A DNA stretch of 64,000 nt, taken from positions 14,755,131 through 14,819,130 of the forward strand of contig WARS01000029.1 in assembly GCA_008933995.1 (NCBI GenBank), in the 5' to 3' direction. This document shows positions 37,196 to 48,020 of this stretch, piece after piece. The notes below the pieces were generated by a model. That model saw only the letters and a program-made list of their open reading frames with translations, made no database searches and was not told where the DNA came from. The stretch is from Datnioides undecimradiatus. Taxonomy: Eukaryota; Chordata; Actinopteri; Lobotiformes; Datnioididae. The position numbers were made by a program, and so were the translations under genes. Position 1 is the first letter of the stretch, and every line of letters begins with the position of its first letter.

Positions 37196-39844
37196 TGGTC
37201 CATATATTCCCACTTCTCATATCAAAGTGCCAAAGTATCCTCTGGTCATTTCCATGTTTCTCATCACCCCCTGTGACTCTGTAACTAGACCTTCAGTAAA
37301 ACTCTCACACTGTGTCCTTATGTGCTGCCCCTGCACATGAGTGATAAGGTTTATTATCTCCACTTTCTCATTTCTTCCTAGTGAAATGATCTCACCTATG
37401 GCTGTCTGTATACTGGTGCTTGAAAATGAAAATCATCAATCTGTGAAAAAGCCATAAAGTGAGGTTTCACCTGACAAAATCAGAGATCAATATACTGTAT
37501 GCTGGTGGTTCAGGCTCACTCAGTGTGTAGTCTTTCCTTTCTGCAATCAGTGTTGGGGTTTCTTGCATCCTTTTACCAACACTACCCAAGGCTCCTAGGT
37601 CATTCCATCACTCTCCCCCAACAGTTATGCTATCTTTGCTTCAGCGTCCATCAAATTTGTTTCCTGTGGTGACAGGTCTGACCTTTTGCCCCGCGTGTGT
37701 CCAATCCAAATGCCAGTTTAGCAGAGCAGAACGAGCAGGACTCTGAAATGGTCCTGGCATTTACAGAATTGCTTCTCTCACTCTGTGATTTCTTTCATGC
37801 TTCGCACATTGTTTTTTTGTATGGAAAAGGATAACACTGTTTCAACTGCAGGGTACAAACCCAACTCCCGGATCAAAGCCAGAAATTACAAAACCACACT
37901 ATGGCCATGAGTCACATGTGTTACTCCAGCTGGCATTTTAGCATCTCCAGGCTCTGACTGACTGCATTCAGAGCTGATTGGTGACCTGCAGATAGCAGGA
38001 CGTCCTGAGGAATGAGTGAACTGGGTGAACTGTAACAGATCGGAGCGGTGAAGATGTGAGATGAGAGGGGGGTGATTCATATGTCAGGTTATCAGATGTC
38101 TCCAAGGCAACAGAAGTTGTGTAGAAGCGGGTTGGCAGGGTAAAAATGGACCCTGTGACGTGTCGACCTTGATGAGTGACCATATGTCCCAGAGTCAATG
38201 CAGACAGACGCACACGCAGCTCCTGCTCAGTACAGCCTCTTTTCTGCGTACACCTCCACAACTCCCAATTCCAGGAAGTCAATGGGACGTCAGCAGGGAA
38301 GACGTGGCAATTGACTCCTTTTGCTTTTTTCCCTGTACAATAAGTGCCCTGATTGTCACTGCCTGTGTGTTGCGACATCAGTCTGAAAGCAAGAAGCTAA
38401 AGCACTTCAGTATTGTTAACTGAGGAAGTGCAACTCTCCTCTTTTGGGTGTGTAATAGCTTCAGTGTTGGACAGACAGAGATGTAGGGTCTGGCCCTTTA
38501 ATGAGAGCAGAACAGACACATTAACCTTTTCTGGGGCTGTAGTCTGTCCTCGCCTCAGCTGAAGATCTTCAGACACTTGTGTATCGATCTCATTATTTTG
38601 TAAATGAAGCTGTTAACAGTGTGAGTATGGAGCAGTGTGACATTCAAATACTCCTCAGCAGATATTCCTCCCATTTTAATAAGCTTTCATATATTTTTTA
38701 CATTTACTCAGTTAAGGAAGTATTTCACTTTTCAAGTTCATTCCAAGTTTTAAAATTTACTGTTTAAGACATTTTTAAGCTATACTTTCATTTTTTGCTT
38801 TCATTTTGTTTTATATTTATGTGTTCTTCACTAAATTATTTAATATCTACATGAATTCACATCATTAAGGCAAACTGTAAAAACATCTCATACAGACTCT
38901 GTCAGTACCTGTCCATGTTGTTTTCTCTGTTTTGTATCACTTTAATCTTTGCATTTTTTAGGTTACAGGCTGTTGGTCACAAAAAACAAGACATTTGAAG
39001 ATCTCAACTCCAGCTCTGGAAGATTGTAATGAGAAACTTTCACAGTTTTATAACAGCAACAAGGATCATCACCCCTATTAAAGTGACTAGTCTTGGTCTG
39101 AGTTGTGTAACAACTCATTTTTTCAGCACTGAAACCTTTTAAAGCATGTTTTGCTTGACAAGTGTAACAGGTGGAGTATGTGTATGGTGCTGAGTGAGCA
39201 CTGCCTATGTCTCTGCAGGCTACAGATGACAGACAGCAGTGGGTGAGGGTTCAAATGTGTCTGCAATCTATATGGTAAGTGGCTCTTTTCACAGGTTGAT
39301 TACATCAGACAATGACCTCTGAGAGGACCTCAGAAGGCAAGATGTGTAATTATCTCCACTCTGAGCTCCAATGGCTGACATGGTTTACATGCCACAGTGA
39401 GGATTGTGTCCTCGTCGCTATATCTTGATCCATGACGTCTGAGTTCACCCGCACAGTCTGGTGAAGAATGTTTTATTGCCAGTTTTCCTCCTTTGTGGAT
39501 CCGGATTTGTGTGTGTGCGTATTTGCACATATGCATGAGTAAACAGGCAAGGATACGTCTGCATGTAGGTTGCTAAATGTTATATGCATAGCTTTGTTGG
39601 ATTGTCTTTGAATGTCAAGACAGATGTTGCGAGTATAATTTATTACTGTTACATATGTATTATACGTCTGAGATATATAAATGTATCCAGACACTTTGGT
39701 GTAGGTTGATCTTTGTGTGAGTTAGCTATCTTGAGTTAAATACACTGGAAGCACATTTTCTCAAACATACTATCCAAAATGTGTATTTACACACATTTCT
39801 GCCATCGTTATAGCAGTTTAATTGACAGATATCTTTATAAGATA

Positions 39845-40080
39845 TACATATACGCTAGCAGCATGGCTCCATGAGTGGCAGTGTCTGTTGGGGTTTGTCC
39901 AAAACTTTGCTTTACAAACCAATAATGTTCCCATTTGCTAATGAGCAAAAGATATAATGTTAATACATTAACCAAAATGATCAACGTGTACTGTGCACGT
40001 TACACCCGTTAAACGCATGTTAGCAGAATAATGCAAAAAAGACTGTTAACATGGCTGTAGTCTCTTTAACTTTTGTTGTT
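39845..40080 (+). repeat. Dispersed teleost repeat, second degenerate copy
   Basis: Begins like the 35410 copy (AGCATGGCTCCATGAGTGGCA), then has AATAATGTTCCCATTTGCTAA, a GTTAGCAGAATAATGC region and ATGGCTGTAGTCTC at the end. Same orientation, shorter, with an internal deletion. Confidence 0.55.
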
Positions 40081-40636
40081 GCTTGTTTGGTCAAGAATAT
40101 TTCATTTCGAGTTGCAGAGAGACACTTTGATACTAATACGTATCAAATGAGGATGAACTTCAAGTGGAAGTTAAACCCAACAGCTCATTTACTGTAAAGC
40201 TCAGTTTGTTTTATTCCTCCAAGCTCCCAATTAGGTCTGGCTGTGACAAGAAGGGCAACTAGATCCAGAACAATCAAGCTCATCTCATTTTCCATCTGAG
40301 TGAGGCAGACACATGCAAAGCTGACACCTATTCTAGGGTTAAATGTCTATTTAATCAGCCAGTTCTGAAGCTTTTATTGCCACTCTTCCTGCTATCATCA
40401 AATATTGAGGCTCACTATCTGTACATGTTTTTTTATTCCTTCCTCTCAAGCCAATGCCAGGCTGTTATTGGCTCCATGCAACTGATCTCAGATAAAGCAG
40501 TGCCTGCGCCCCTCTCAGCCCACGGCTTATGGCACTTGACTCAAAACCAAGCAATGTGGACATATAAAGTGCCTTTTGTCCTGCAGATCAATGAAGGCAC
40601 TGGGGCCCTTCCTATTTTAGACAGACAAATGTATTT

Positions 40637-40665
40637 GTTGCCATAGCAAGGTTTCCAGGGAAACC
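40637..40665. promoter_or_regulatory. Two adjacent RFX/X-box-like motifs upstream of c2cd4c
   Basis: GTTGCCATAGCAAG at 40637..40650 matches the X-box pattern (GTTGCC, two bases, near GGCAAC) at all but the edge position. It is joined directly to GGTTTCC-AG-GGAAACC at 40650..40665, a 7-bp inverted repeat with 2-nt spacer that also resembles an RFX site. It lies about 550 bp upstream of the predicted C2CD4C start site. Confidence 0.4.
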
Positions 40666-41161
40666 GATCAGCCCGTTTAAGCCCAAAGACGGACGGACAG
40701 AAGAAAGAGAAGAAGAAGAAAAAGCTGCTGTACATTGAGTTTAACACCACAGATACGGGCGCACATACTCCGCACAGGATCGTCTCTCTCAGCCGCGTGC
40801 GCTTTTTGCTGGTCAAATAGTTTTGTTATTAAATGCTTCACAATGACTTACTGATATTTGGCACACGTCCCTTCGAGATTTTCGTCGGTTCAACCATGAA
40901 ATATAATGTAAAAGCAACTGTTTTCATTCACAGGGAAAGAAAATAAGTTGAGTAAAACAGAGGGAATGTGAGATCATTGTTGTTATACTCAGGTTATGTG
41001 ACTTGAAACAGCACAAATGTTCCCATATAACATGATGTTTGGTTCAGTGTGGAGCTGTGTTGGTTAAAAAATGTTAAACCACCTGTAAGATTCCTCCGTC
41101 TGTGATATGCAACCAGTGTGTTTTCTAGTTGGTCCTGCTGGGAGACGCGCAGTTTGATCTT

Positions 41162-41220
41162 ATTGGTCAGCTGCAGCCCTGTGCCGGCTATAAAATGCAT
41201 GACAGGCGTTCCGGAGCGGA
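41162..41220 (+). promoter_or_regulatory. c2cd4c core promoter: inverted CCAAT plus TATA box
   Basis: ATTGG at 41162..41166 and a canonical TATAAAA at 41189..41195 sit 23 bp apart in a locally GC-richer region (41140..41260). Transcription should begin near 41218..41222. Spacing and motif quality are typical for a focused, regulated promoter. Confidence 0.7.
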
Positions 41221-41335
41221 GACCGTCTGAGGGCGCAGAGCAGCGCCGCCGAGCGCACAGGTTTACCCGAGGAGAAATCACCTGTTACTGACGGAATAAG
41301 TGAACAAAGAGGAGCGTGCCCTTTTCTGTATTAAT
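41220..41335 (+). other. c2cd4c: c2cd4c non-coding first exon (predicted)
   Basis: Runs from the expected start site about 30 bp after the TATA box to a strong donor, GTAAGT at 41336. The acceptor TTGCAG ends at 42311, and the next exon (from 42312) has 56 nt of 5' UTR before the ATG at 42368. No ATG in this exon opens a long frame. Confidence 0.55.
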
Positions 41336-42367
41336 GTAAGTATATTATGTAACCATATCTGTAGATTGGAGCAGGGTGCTAGACCCAGAAGACTCTGAAT
41401 TCGTGCTTTTGGAAAACGATTCGGTGCGCAATTGGAAGAAGCTTGTCAGCACCTGTTGAACACAATGTTCGTTTGTAACTTTTATACAATATATTTCTTA
41501 AACTTTTTTTTAGCTAAAACTCATAAATCCATATGACCTTGTAAGTAATTAATCTTAGACATTAATATTATTCAATCTGCCAAAGATTAATAGATAAACA
41601 TGTTTTAATGACATTTTTTGTCAACATGTTTTGAATTTCTTTTTCCATCTGACGATATTTTTGTGAATCAGTTATCTGAAAGGGATTTAAATTTAGATTT
41701 GATTCAAGCACAAAAAAGGGAGTACATTTGATTTATTGGAATACAGTTAACAGTAAAAGAGAGAATGCAAATTCATTTTTAGTCCTCCAGAAACGTCAAG
41801 ATTCAGGAGAAAATAGTCATGTGGCTCCATGTTAATATGTTGGCAGATTGACAACACTTCTAATCACCGAAGCCACTCTGCTCTCTAAACACAATCATGA
41901 TGTTTTGTTTGTTATAAATATTGTGATATAGTTGAATTCTAGTTGATTTTGCATTATTTCTCTGTTCAAAGATTTAACATTTCTCCCTATTACGACATGT
42001 TGGTTGTTAGTCCCTCTAAACTCTCATGAGTCTTGTAAATGACATGCAGCTTTTGAAAGAAAGTCCTTTTAAAGCTATCTTTGTGAGAGTGTTTACTCTT
42101 TGTCATCTGTAGTAAAGAGCTCCAAAAATGGGGTCAGATTTAGTTTGCAGCATTCTCTGTCTTAATCCTGTAAATAGTTGGGGTTTCATCATGGACTGCT
42201 CATCAGGGCTTCATCACCTTGGAGTTATTTTTATCTCTCTGTTCCCTGTGGAGTAACCATCTTCTGATCATTTACATCCCCCCTGCTCCCCCTGTGTGTT
42301 ATTACTTGCAGACACACCTGACTGCATCTACTCCACACGCCCACACATCCCACTGTCCGGTGGGACC

Positions 42368-43621
42368 ATGTGGGTTCTGGATAAGATCCGCGGGTCGGTG
42401 GAAACCGGCGTGCTGCGACAGGGGGAGAATGGAGACAAAAAGGGCGTCACACCGTCTTACAGCAACGTCCTTACTCCTGACAAGATCCCAGACTTTTTCA
42501 TTCCTCCTAAGCTGGTCAGCAGCCCTCCAGAACCTGAGATTGCTAATGTGAAGCCCAAAGAAGGATTGCAACCCTCAACTTCAGAGCAAACCATCAGCAG
42601 TGCGAAGAAGATCAGCAGCCCAAGAAGTCCACGTCTGGTAGCTAAGATTGCAGGAGACACCAAGAACCTGCTGAGAGCAGCAAATCGTCACATCATACAG
42701 ATTGAGAGTGCTGATGATGTTGTGGCTGGAGACACCAATGCAGACCCCCAGTCACAGACTGCAATGTCTCTGCCATACGTTCCCAAGACTCACACACCCT
42801 ACGGCTTTGCAACCTTAAAGGAAAGTCCCCACACTCGCCGTAAAGAATCACTGTTTCACTGCGAGCACACCAGTCCTATCACCTCCCCAAACACCCAGAG
42901 GAAGGGGAAAGGCAGTGAAGGGGGAAACCATCTGAATCCAGCTGACTTCAACACCTCTCACATGAATCCTTATCGATACTTCAGCGGAGGGGAAAGTGAC
43001 ACCTGCTCCTCAGCCGAGTCTTCTCCCTTCAGCTCTCCTCTGCTCTCCCGCTCTGCCTCCCTGCTTAAGATCTTCACCCATGAGACACAGGCCAAAGTCG
43101 TGAAAGCCAAGCGGACATTTGCCCGCCACAGCTCCCTCTCTACCGACGAGTGCAGCTCAGCTGAGCCCAGCCCAAACATCCAGCGACGGCTTCATGTGCC
43201 GTCTTTCCACAGTGGTGCTGGAGCTTCTGACCATGGGGGCCATCGGGAGCACACCATCAACCTGCACAAAGGTGGATCAGTGAGGATCAGTGTCAGCTAT
43301 GACTCCAGCACCTCCCGCTTGCTCATCCGTGTCCTGGCAGCAGAGAGTCTTTACGACAAGCACTTTGATATCAAGAGCATCAACTGCTGCGTGTCCGTCT
43401 ACCTGAACCCAGGCAAACTGCAGAAGCAAAGGAGCAACATCATCAAGAACAGCCGCAACCCGGTCTTCAACGAGGACTTCTTCTTTGACTCGATAAGCTC
43501 AGTTCAGGTGAAGAACCTGTCTGTGAAGTTCAAGGTAGTGAATAAAGGCACCAGTCTTAAGAGGGACACACTGCTTGGAGAGCGAGAAGTGCCTCTAACC
43601 AAGCTGCTTTCAGGGTTTTAA
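42368..43621 (+). CDS. c2cd4c: C2 calcium-dependent domain-containing protein 4C, single coding exon
   Basis: A 417-residue protein in one exon, matching vertebrate C2CD4C over its length: YSNVLTPDKIPDFFIPPKL (31-49), SPRSPRL (84-90), RHIIQIESADD (107-117), ESPHTRRKESLFHCEH (152-167), RYFSGGESDTCSSAESSPF (203-221) and a C-terminal C2 domain (about 303-415) with INCCVSVYLNPGKLQKQR and NPVFNEDFFFD. The Asp residues that bind calcium in typical C2 loops are largely replaced (loop 3 reads VVNKGTSLKRDT), so calcium binding is unlikely despite the name. The ATG at 42368 has A at -3 and starts with MWVLDKIRG like the family; the open frame extends 24 codons upstream but without an ATG. The C2CD4A/B relatives are nuclear and linked to inflammation and glucose control; C2CD4C function is poorly known. 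UTR and promoter entries are separate. Confidence 0.95.
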   Translation: MWVLDKIRGSVETGVLRQGENGDKKGVTPSYSNVLTPDKIPDFFIPPKLVSSPPEPEIANVKPKEGLQPSTSEQTISSAKKISSPRSPRLVAKIAGDTKNLLRAANRHIIQIESADDVVAGDTNADPQSQTAMSLPYVPKTHTPYGFATLKESPHTRRKESLFHCEHTSPITSPNTQRKGKGSEGGNHLNPADFNTSHMNPYRYFSGGESDTCSSAESSPFSSPLLSRSASLLKIFTHETQAKVVKAKRTFARHSSLSTDECSSAEPSPNIQRRLHVPSFHSGAGASDHGGHREHTINLHKGGSVRISVSYDSSTSRLLIRVLAAESLYDKHFDIKSINCCVSVYLNPGKLQKQRSNIIKNSRNPVFNEDFFFDSISSVQVKNLSVKFKVVNKGTSLKRDTLLGEREVPLTKLLSGF

Positions 43622-43842
43622 ACACCTGGAGGTCAAATGGAGAAAAAAAGGATACTTGCTGTAACTCAAATTAGGTGTTTGCACTGGTTTCTACACAAAA
43701 TGCTCTTTTTATTCTAATAGATGAGAACAGTGAATAGTATGATAAACGGAGATTTAAAAAAAAAGGAAGGGTTTTCAGGAAGTAAGGCATATTTCTAGAA
43801 GGAAAAAGCATTCCTCTGAGATCAGACCAAGCCCAGAACGAA

Positions 43843-43848
43843 AATAAA
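43843..43848 (+). terminator. c2cd4c candidate poly(A) signal (proximal)
   Basis: AATAAA 222 nt after the stop codon, followed by a TG-rich stretch (43857..43880) that could serve as the downstream element. Confidence 0.45.
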
Positions 43849-46751
43849 TCTCTTGATGTATGTGGATTAGTGAAAGATTTATTGTGCTTGAGGCTTGGTT
43901 CCTTCTCCCAATAATGAACGCTCATTAAACCAACCTGGACTAAACAGAAACAGATGAATTTGGTAGATAAAAGGGTTTGTTTTTTTCTGGACATATTTCC
44001 CAGCCAACTTCCTCAGCCAGGTCTCATTCAAAGGTTGGACAACACCTGTGCATCAACCTGTCCTGTTGTCCTTGCCTGCACTGTGTTCGTCATGTGTGGC
44101 ATGGTTTTAATATTGTAATGTGACAAAAATCCACAGCAGCACAGGATGTGATTCTACATTACCTACACCATGTGTTCTGCACAAAGCTGCTTTTGTGAAT
44201 CAGCACGAGCTTTGAAGTGGCACAACATCCTGATGTGCAAATGACCCTTTGATCCCAGTTGCTGTGGCCTGCCTCCTACAGGGGAGGGCGAGGGACAAAC
44301 AGAGAAGCCACAATAGACACATTTACATGCACATCAAAAATGGAATTATAATGTGATTAGTAATGCAAGTTAGGGTAAATTCTGTGATTGCATAATTTGA
44401 TATTAATTTGATACATAATTATTATTAGTGTAATCATGTTCTTATTTATAGAAAGTAAAACTCCAGTAAAATATGTGCAGCAAAAAAAGTTAAAAGTACT
44501 ATGTGGAGTTTCCTAGAAAACAAACCAAAGTGTTTCTTATGAAAACGCATTCTGTAAATACATGAGGTCTAACAAGCACACTGATCGCATTTCCTCACTT
44601 ATAAACCAACTCTTTAAAGATATTTTAATCCTGTATTGTTTCTATATGTGCTCCCTTGCTCTAGCAGTGATCTACTTGACTGTCTTTGCTGTTGCACTGC
44701 AGTCTCAAATGTCAATCAGAAGAAACTATCGGCAAGATGTGAATTGCAGCATGTGTGCAGGAAACAAACCAAATGGGGACTTTTATAAACATTGCTCCAC
44801 AGCACTACTATTTGTTAAAAACTCTACTGGTTACCTTTAAATTTTGTTTTCCTTGAAACAGTTTTTTAATCTTCCCGAGTAGAAAGAATGTTTAAACCTG
44901 TTTCCAATGCATGTCAATTTATTTAAAGCAAAATTTCCACTTTTATTTATTTGGCATTTAGACACTCAGACATTCAGACACAAAGAAAATCTTGAAACAA
45001 ATTCATTTCTTCTGAAAAAAGATTAAACTGTTCATTCTCCTTCACATTTGAAAATTTGGTTTATAAACTTTTTTTTATTTTAGTCCTTTTGACAGCTATT
45101 AGTTATGTATTTAAGTTCATGAAACGCAGCTCAGTGAGTTAATGAATATAAGGAGCTGCAAGGAAGAGATTTCTGCAGGATATATGAGAATATTCCTTTG
45201 TGTATTTCATATGTACTTTAATTCTGTCTGGTTGAAGAAATCTCTTCAGCCCTATGAAGGACCCGTGTAGACGGCTGCAGTCTGTCACGCATGCCTCATT
45301 CAGTGTGGGCACCTTGATTAAATCTTGTGCAACTAGGCAACGGGCTCTTGCCAAAAAGGTACACCAACATCTTCATTCTGTATTCAGATGGGTTGGTGAT
45401 ACTTCTGTGTGATTCTGCACAGATTCCCAACACTAAGAACAAAGGAAGCTGCTTCTGTCAAATGTGTCTAATCCTTCCCTCCAAACATTATTTTCCTGAA
45501 ATGGCACTTGATGGAGAGCATTTTACAAATTATTTTAATGAAAAGTGCCATTGGCAAAATGGTTAAATGTGCTTTTTGGATAATTTCTTAGTGGCAGTGG
45601 GCAAGAAAGAAGGTTAAAATATCAAATCACAAACCAGTCTGTCATGTAAAAACAGAATTTAACTGCCAGTTTATGCAACCAGGCTTGTCACAGTATGGGC
45701 GGTGGACAAATACAGTACTTGTGTGCATGCAAATGTATTAAATGTCTCGTATGAGAAGAACAGAGCACTGGTGTCACAGTACATCGTACCAGTTGCATGG
45801 CATGAATATGTCGATGATGTACTGGTGTTTGCATGACATGCTCAAAGTTTTATGAAACCCTAAAGCCTTACTATGTGTGTGTGTGAGAGAGAGAAAGAGA
45901 GAGTGTTTTGATTAGCATGATATTTTGTGATATTTTGTCCAGAGGTGGGTGTTAATTTTCTATGTTAAACATGTTGTATTTTGTAAAATGCTTTTGAAAG
46001 GTCTGAAATTACTCTAAATGTGCGTTGGATTTGTATTGTATATAACTTCATATGTATTAGTTTCTACAATTGCCAGTGAAATGCCAATTATGCACCATCA
46101 AGTGAGAAGTGCTGATGAGAGGCATTTTAATTATGTCTGTTTCTACTTTAATGAGAGTGAGGCTAGAAGAAATAAGAAAAACAAGGCAAGAAAGAAAACT
46201 GAGCATTTTGACATGAACAGCAGCCCTCTTCTCTTTCTGTGTACTCTGCTGTCCATCTGAAGAATTAGAAGAAATTGCATGTGATTGCAGCCTCGAGTGC
46301 TCGGCAGAGGGGAGCGACTACAGACAGGAAAGAAGTCAGAGACATCAGAGTGATGCAAATTACTGAGGTTTCTCACACACTGCCCTTAAGCTTCAGTTTA
46401 ATACTGTGAGGATTACTCTCACCTGGTGTTTGTAGCTCACTTGTAGCACTGCTATTGATATGCTCTATATACTTTATATACAGTGACGCAGCTGGTTGTT
46501 ATGGTGTGAAAGTCAGTGATCTGTTGTTAATACCTGTTGCATACTTGCGTGCAAACATACAGCAAGCATGCATACAGAGTTATTGTATTTTCTACTCAAA
46601 ACCCTGTCTGAGGTTCCTTTTAGCATGACTAACAGACTTCAGTATCGTCAGTACTAAATTTCAGTGGGTGGTTGTTGTTCAGTAGTAGGTTGCTTTGTGG
46701 TCTGATTTTAGATGAGGATTTGCTGCTGGCACAAATGTTTATAAAGAAGAA

Positions 46752-46782
46752 ATATGGGTGACATGCAAATTGTCACCCATAT
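46752..46782. repeat. Perfect 12-bp inverted repeat around an octamer motif
   Basis: Arms ATATGGGTGACA (46752..46763) and TGTCACCCATAT (46771..46782) with loop TGCAAAT. The junction gives a perfect POU octamer ATGCAAAT at 46763..46770. It can form a hairpin in RNA or DNA, and would be in the 3' UTR if the distal C2CD4C signal is used. Confidence 0.9.
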
Positions 46783-46861
46783 ATGTCTTTTATGACTGAT
46801 TACTTTACCCTTTTTAACTGCGGCTTATCATTTAATAGAATTAAAGTGCACGGAGAAAAAC

Positions 46862-46867
46862 AATAAA
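46862..46867 (+). terminator. c2cd4c candidate poly(A) signal (distal)
   Basis: AATAAA 3.2 kb downstream of the stop. A long 3' UTR is plausible for this gene. Confidence 0.35.
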
Positions 46868-47870
46868 CAGTCATTTGACTATTTCTGCCTGGCCAGGCTG
46901 TGTTGTCCTCAGGTAACTGGAAAATGTTTTTTTTTTAATTTGATGGGGGGTAAAATTACTGTTGAACTGTTGAGTTTTTCTTTTGATTCCGTTTCTCCGC
47001 CACAAGCCTAGCACACAAAATATTTGATAAAAAACAAAATTTGGACTTAGAGTCATGTTTCACTTTCTGTCTACAAATGGTTTGATAAAGGGCCGCAACC
47101 AAAGACAAAAATGTCAGATTTATGTTTCACATTTGACAACATAGCAGCACAAATTTGCACTGCTTGAGTAGAAGAGTTTGCGCTGGGCTTGAGGATTGCC
47201 ACCTGTCTTTGACAAAAATGTATTGGACAATATCAGTCTAGGAAAAATGTGTGTTTTTCTTAAAAATGTAATGTTGTTCCCTGTGTCAATAACCCGTTTG
47301 CTGGCAAAATAATGGTCTCAAAATCATCTAATCAAGCAAAGACAGAGAAAGAAACTAAGGTTTAAAACAAGAGTTGCTGTTGCTCTGTTGCTATTGCTCT
47401 CTAAGTCATATAATATATTAATATATAATATATGTTCATCCTCTGTACAGTGAACATGTCAGACTCAGCTCCTTAGGCTCAGCTCTACTTCTACCAGTCT
47501 GACCTACTTCAGGTTAAGTCTCCTGCTCCCATTAGCATGTTGGTGTTGGTGTCAAAGTGCAACTGAAAGTGATGAAAATTTAGTCATTCATTTCCCTGAA
47601 ATAGCAAAATCATCTTTCTAAGAATTAAATGAGGAAATTTGAAAGCACTATCACATCAGAACAGAAAGAAACTGTAAAACTGACTCACACGTTATATTGT
47701 GTTTACATAATCTGAAAACAAACTGAAATGTAAAAATAACAAGTTATGATTTAATGTAGAGTTCAGTGTTATAACAATTGGCAATCAGCACAGTGACTCC
47801 AAAAAGGGAAACTGTTTTTCCAATTTGACTTGTTAGCAGAAAATTAGACAAATGAGACAACGAAATTGTT

Positions 47871-48020
47871 AACCTGTTGGTAGCATTAGATAAAATGTTG
47901 ATTCACCCACTGAGGACCATGGATAAGTACAATGAATGTTACAACAATTCATTTAATAGTTGTCAAGATATTTCTCCACCAACAAACAGACATCACGATG
48001 ACTGTTTGCCACACTGATTG
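47871..48020 (-). repeat. Dispersed teleost repeat, third copy (reverse orientation)
   Basis: Includes GTTGGTAGCATTAGATAAAA, ACTGAGGACCATGGATAAG, AATAGTTGTCAAGATATTTC and ACAGACATCACGATGACTG in the order expected for the reverse complement of the family at 35410. Confidence 0.6.

Larger units (their letters stand above)
34670..41160. other. Intergenic region between cdc34 and c2cd4c
   Basis: About 6.5 kb without convincing coding sequence. It holds two copies of a dispersed fish repeat (35410..35830, 39845..40080), an AT palindromic tract (37152..37195) and a C2CD4C-proximal block with two X-box-like motifs (40637..40665). Confidence 0.8.
43622..46880 (+). other. c2cd4c 3' UTR and downstream flank
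   Basis: No coding sequence recognised. Two AATAAA hexamers are available: 43843 (short UTR, 0.2 kb) and 46862 (long UTR, 3.2 kb). The stretch includes a TG/GA simple-repeat patch (45874..45904) and a hairpin with an octamer motif (46752..46782). Which signal is used cannot be told from sequence. Confidence 0.5.

Noticed and set aside
42296..42367. N-terminal extension of C2CD4C by 24 codons
   Set aside because: It starts at a GTG inside the pyrimidine-rich intron end, and the acceptor at 42311 lies within it. The family starts with the MW(V/F)L segment at 42368.
44300..44420. Possible MITE starting ACATTTACATGCAC
   Set aside because: The first 15 bases resemble a common fish repeat end, but I cannot find a matching inverted end or the interior.
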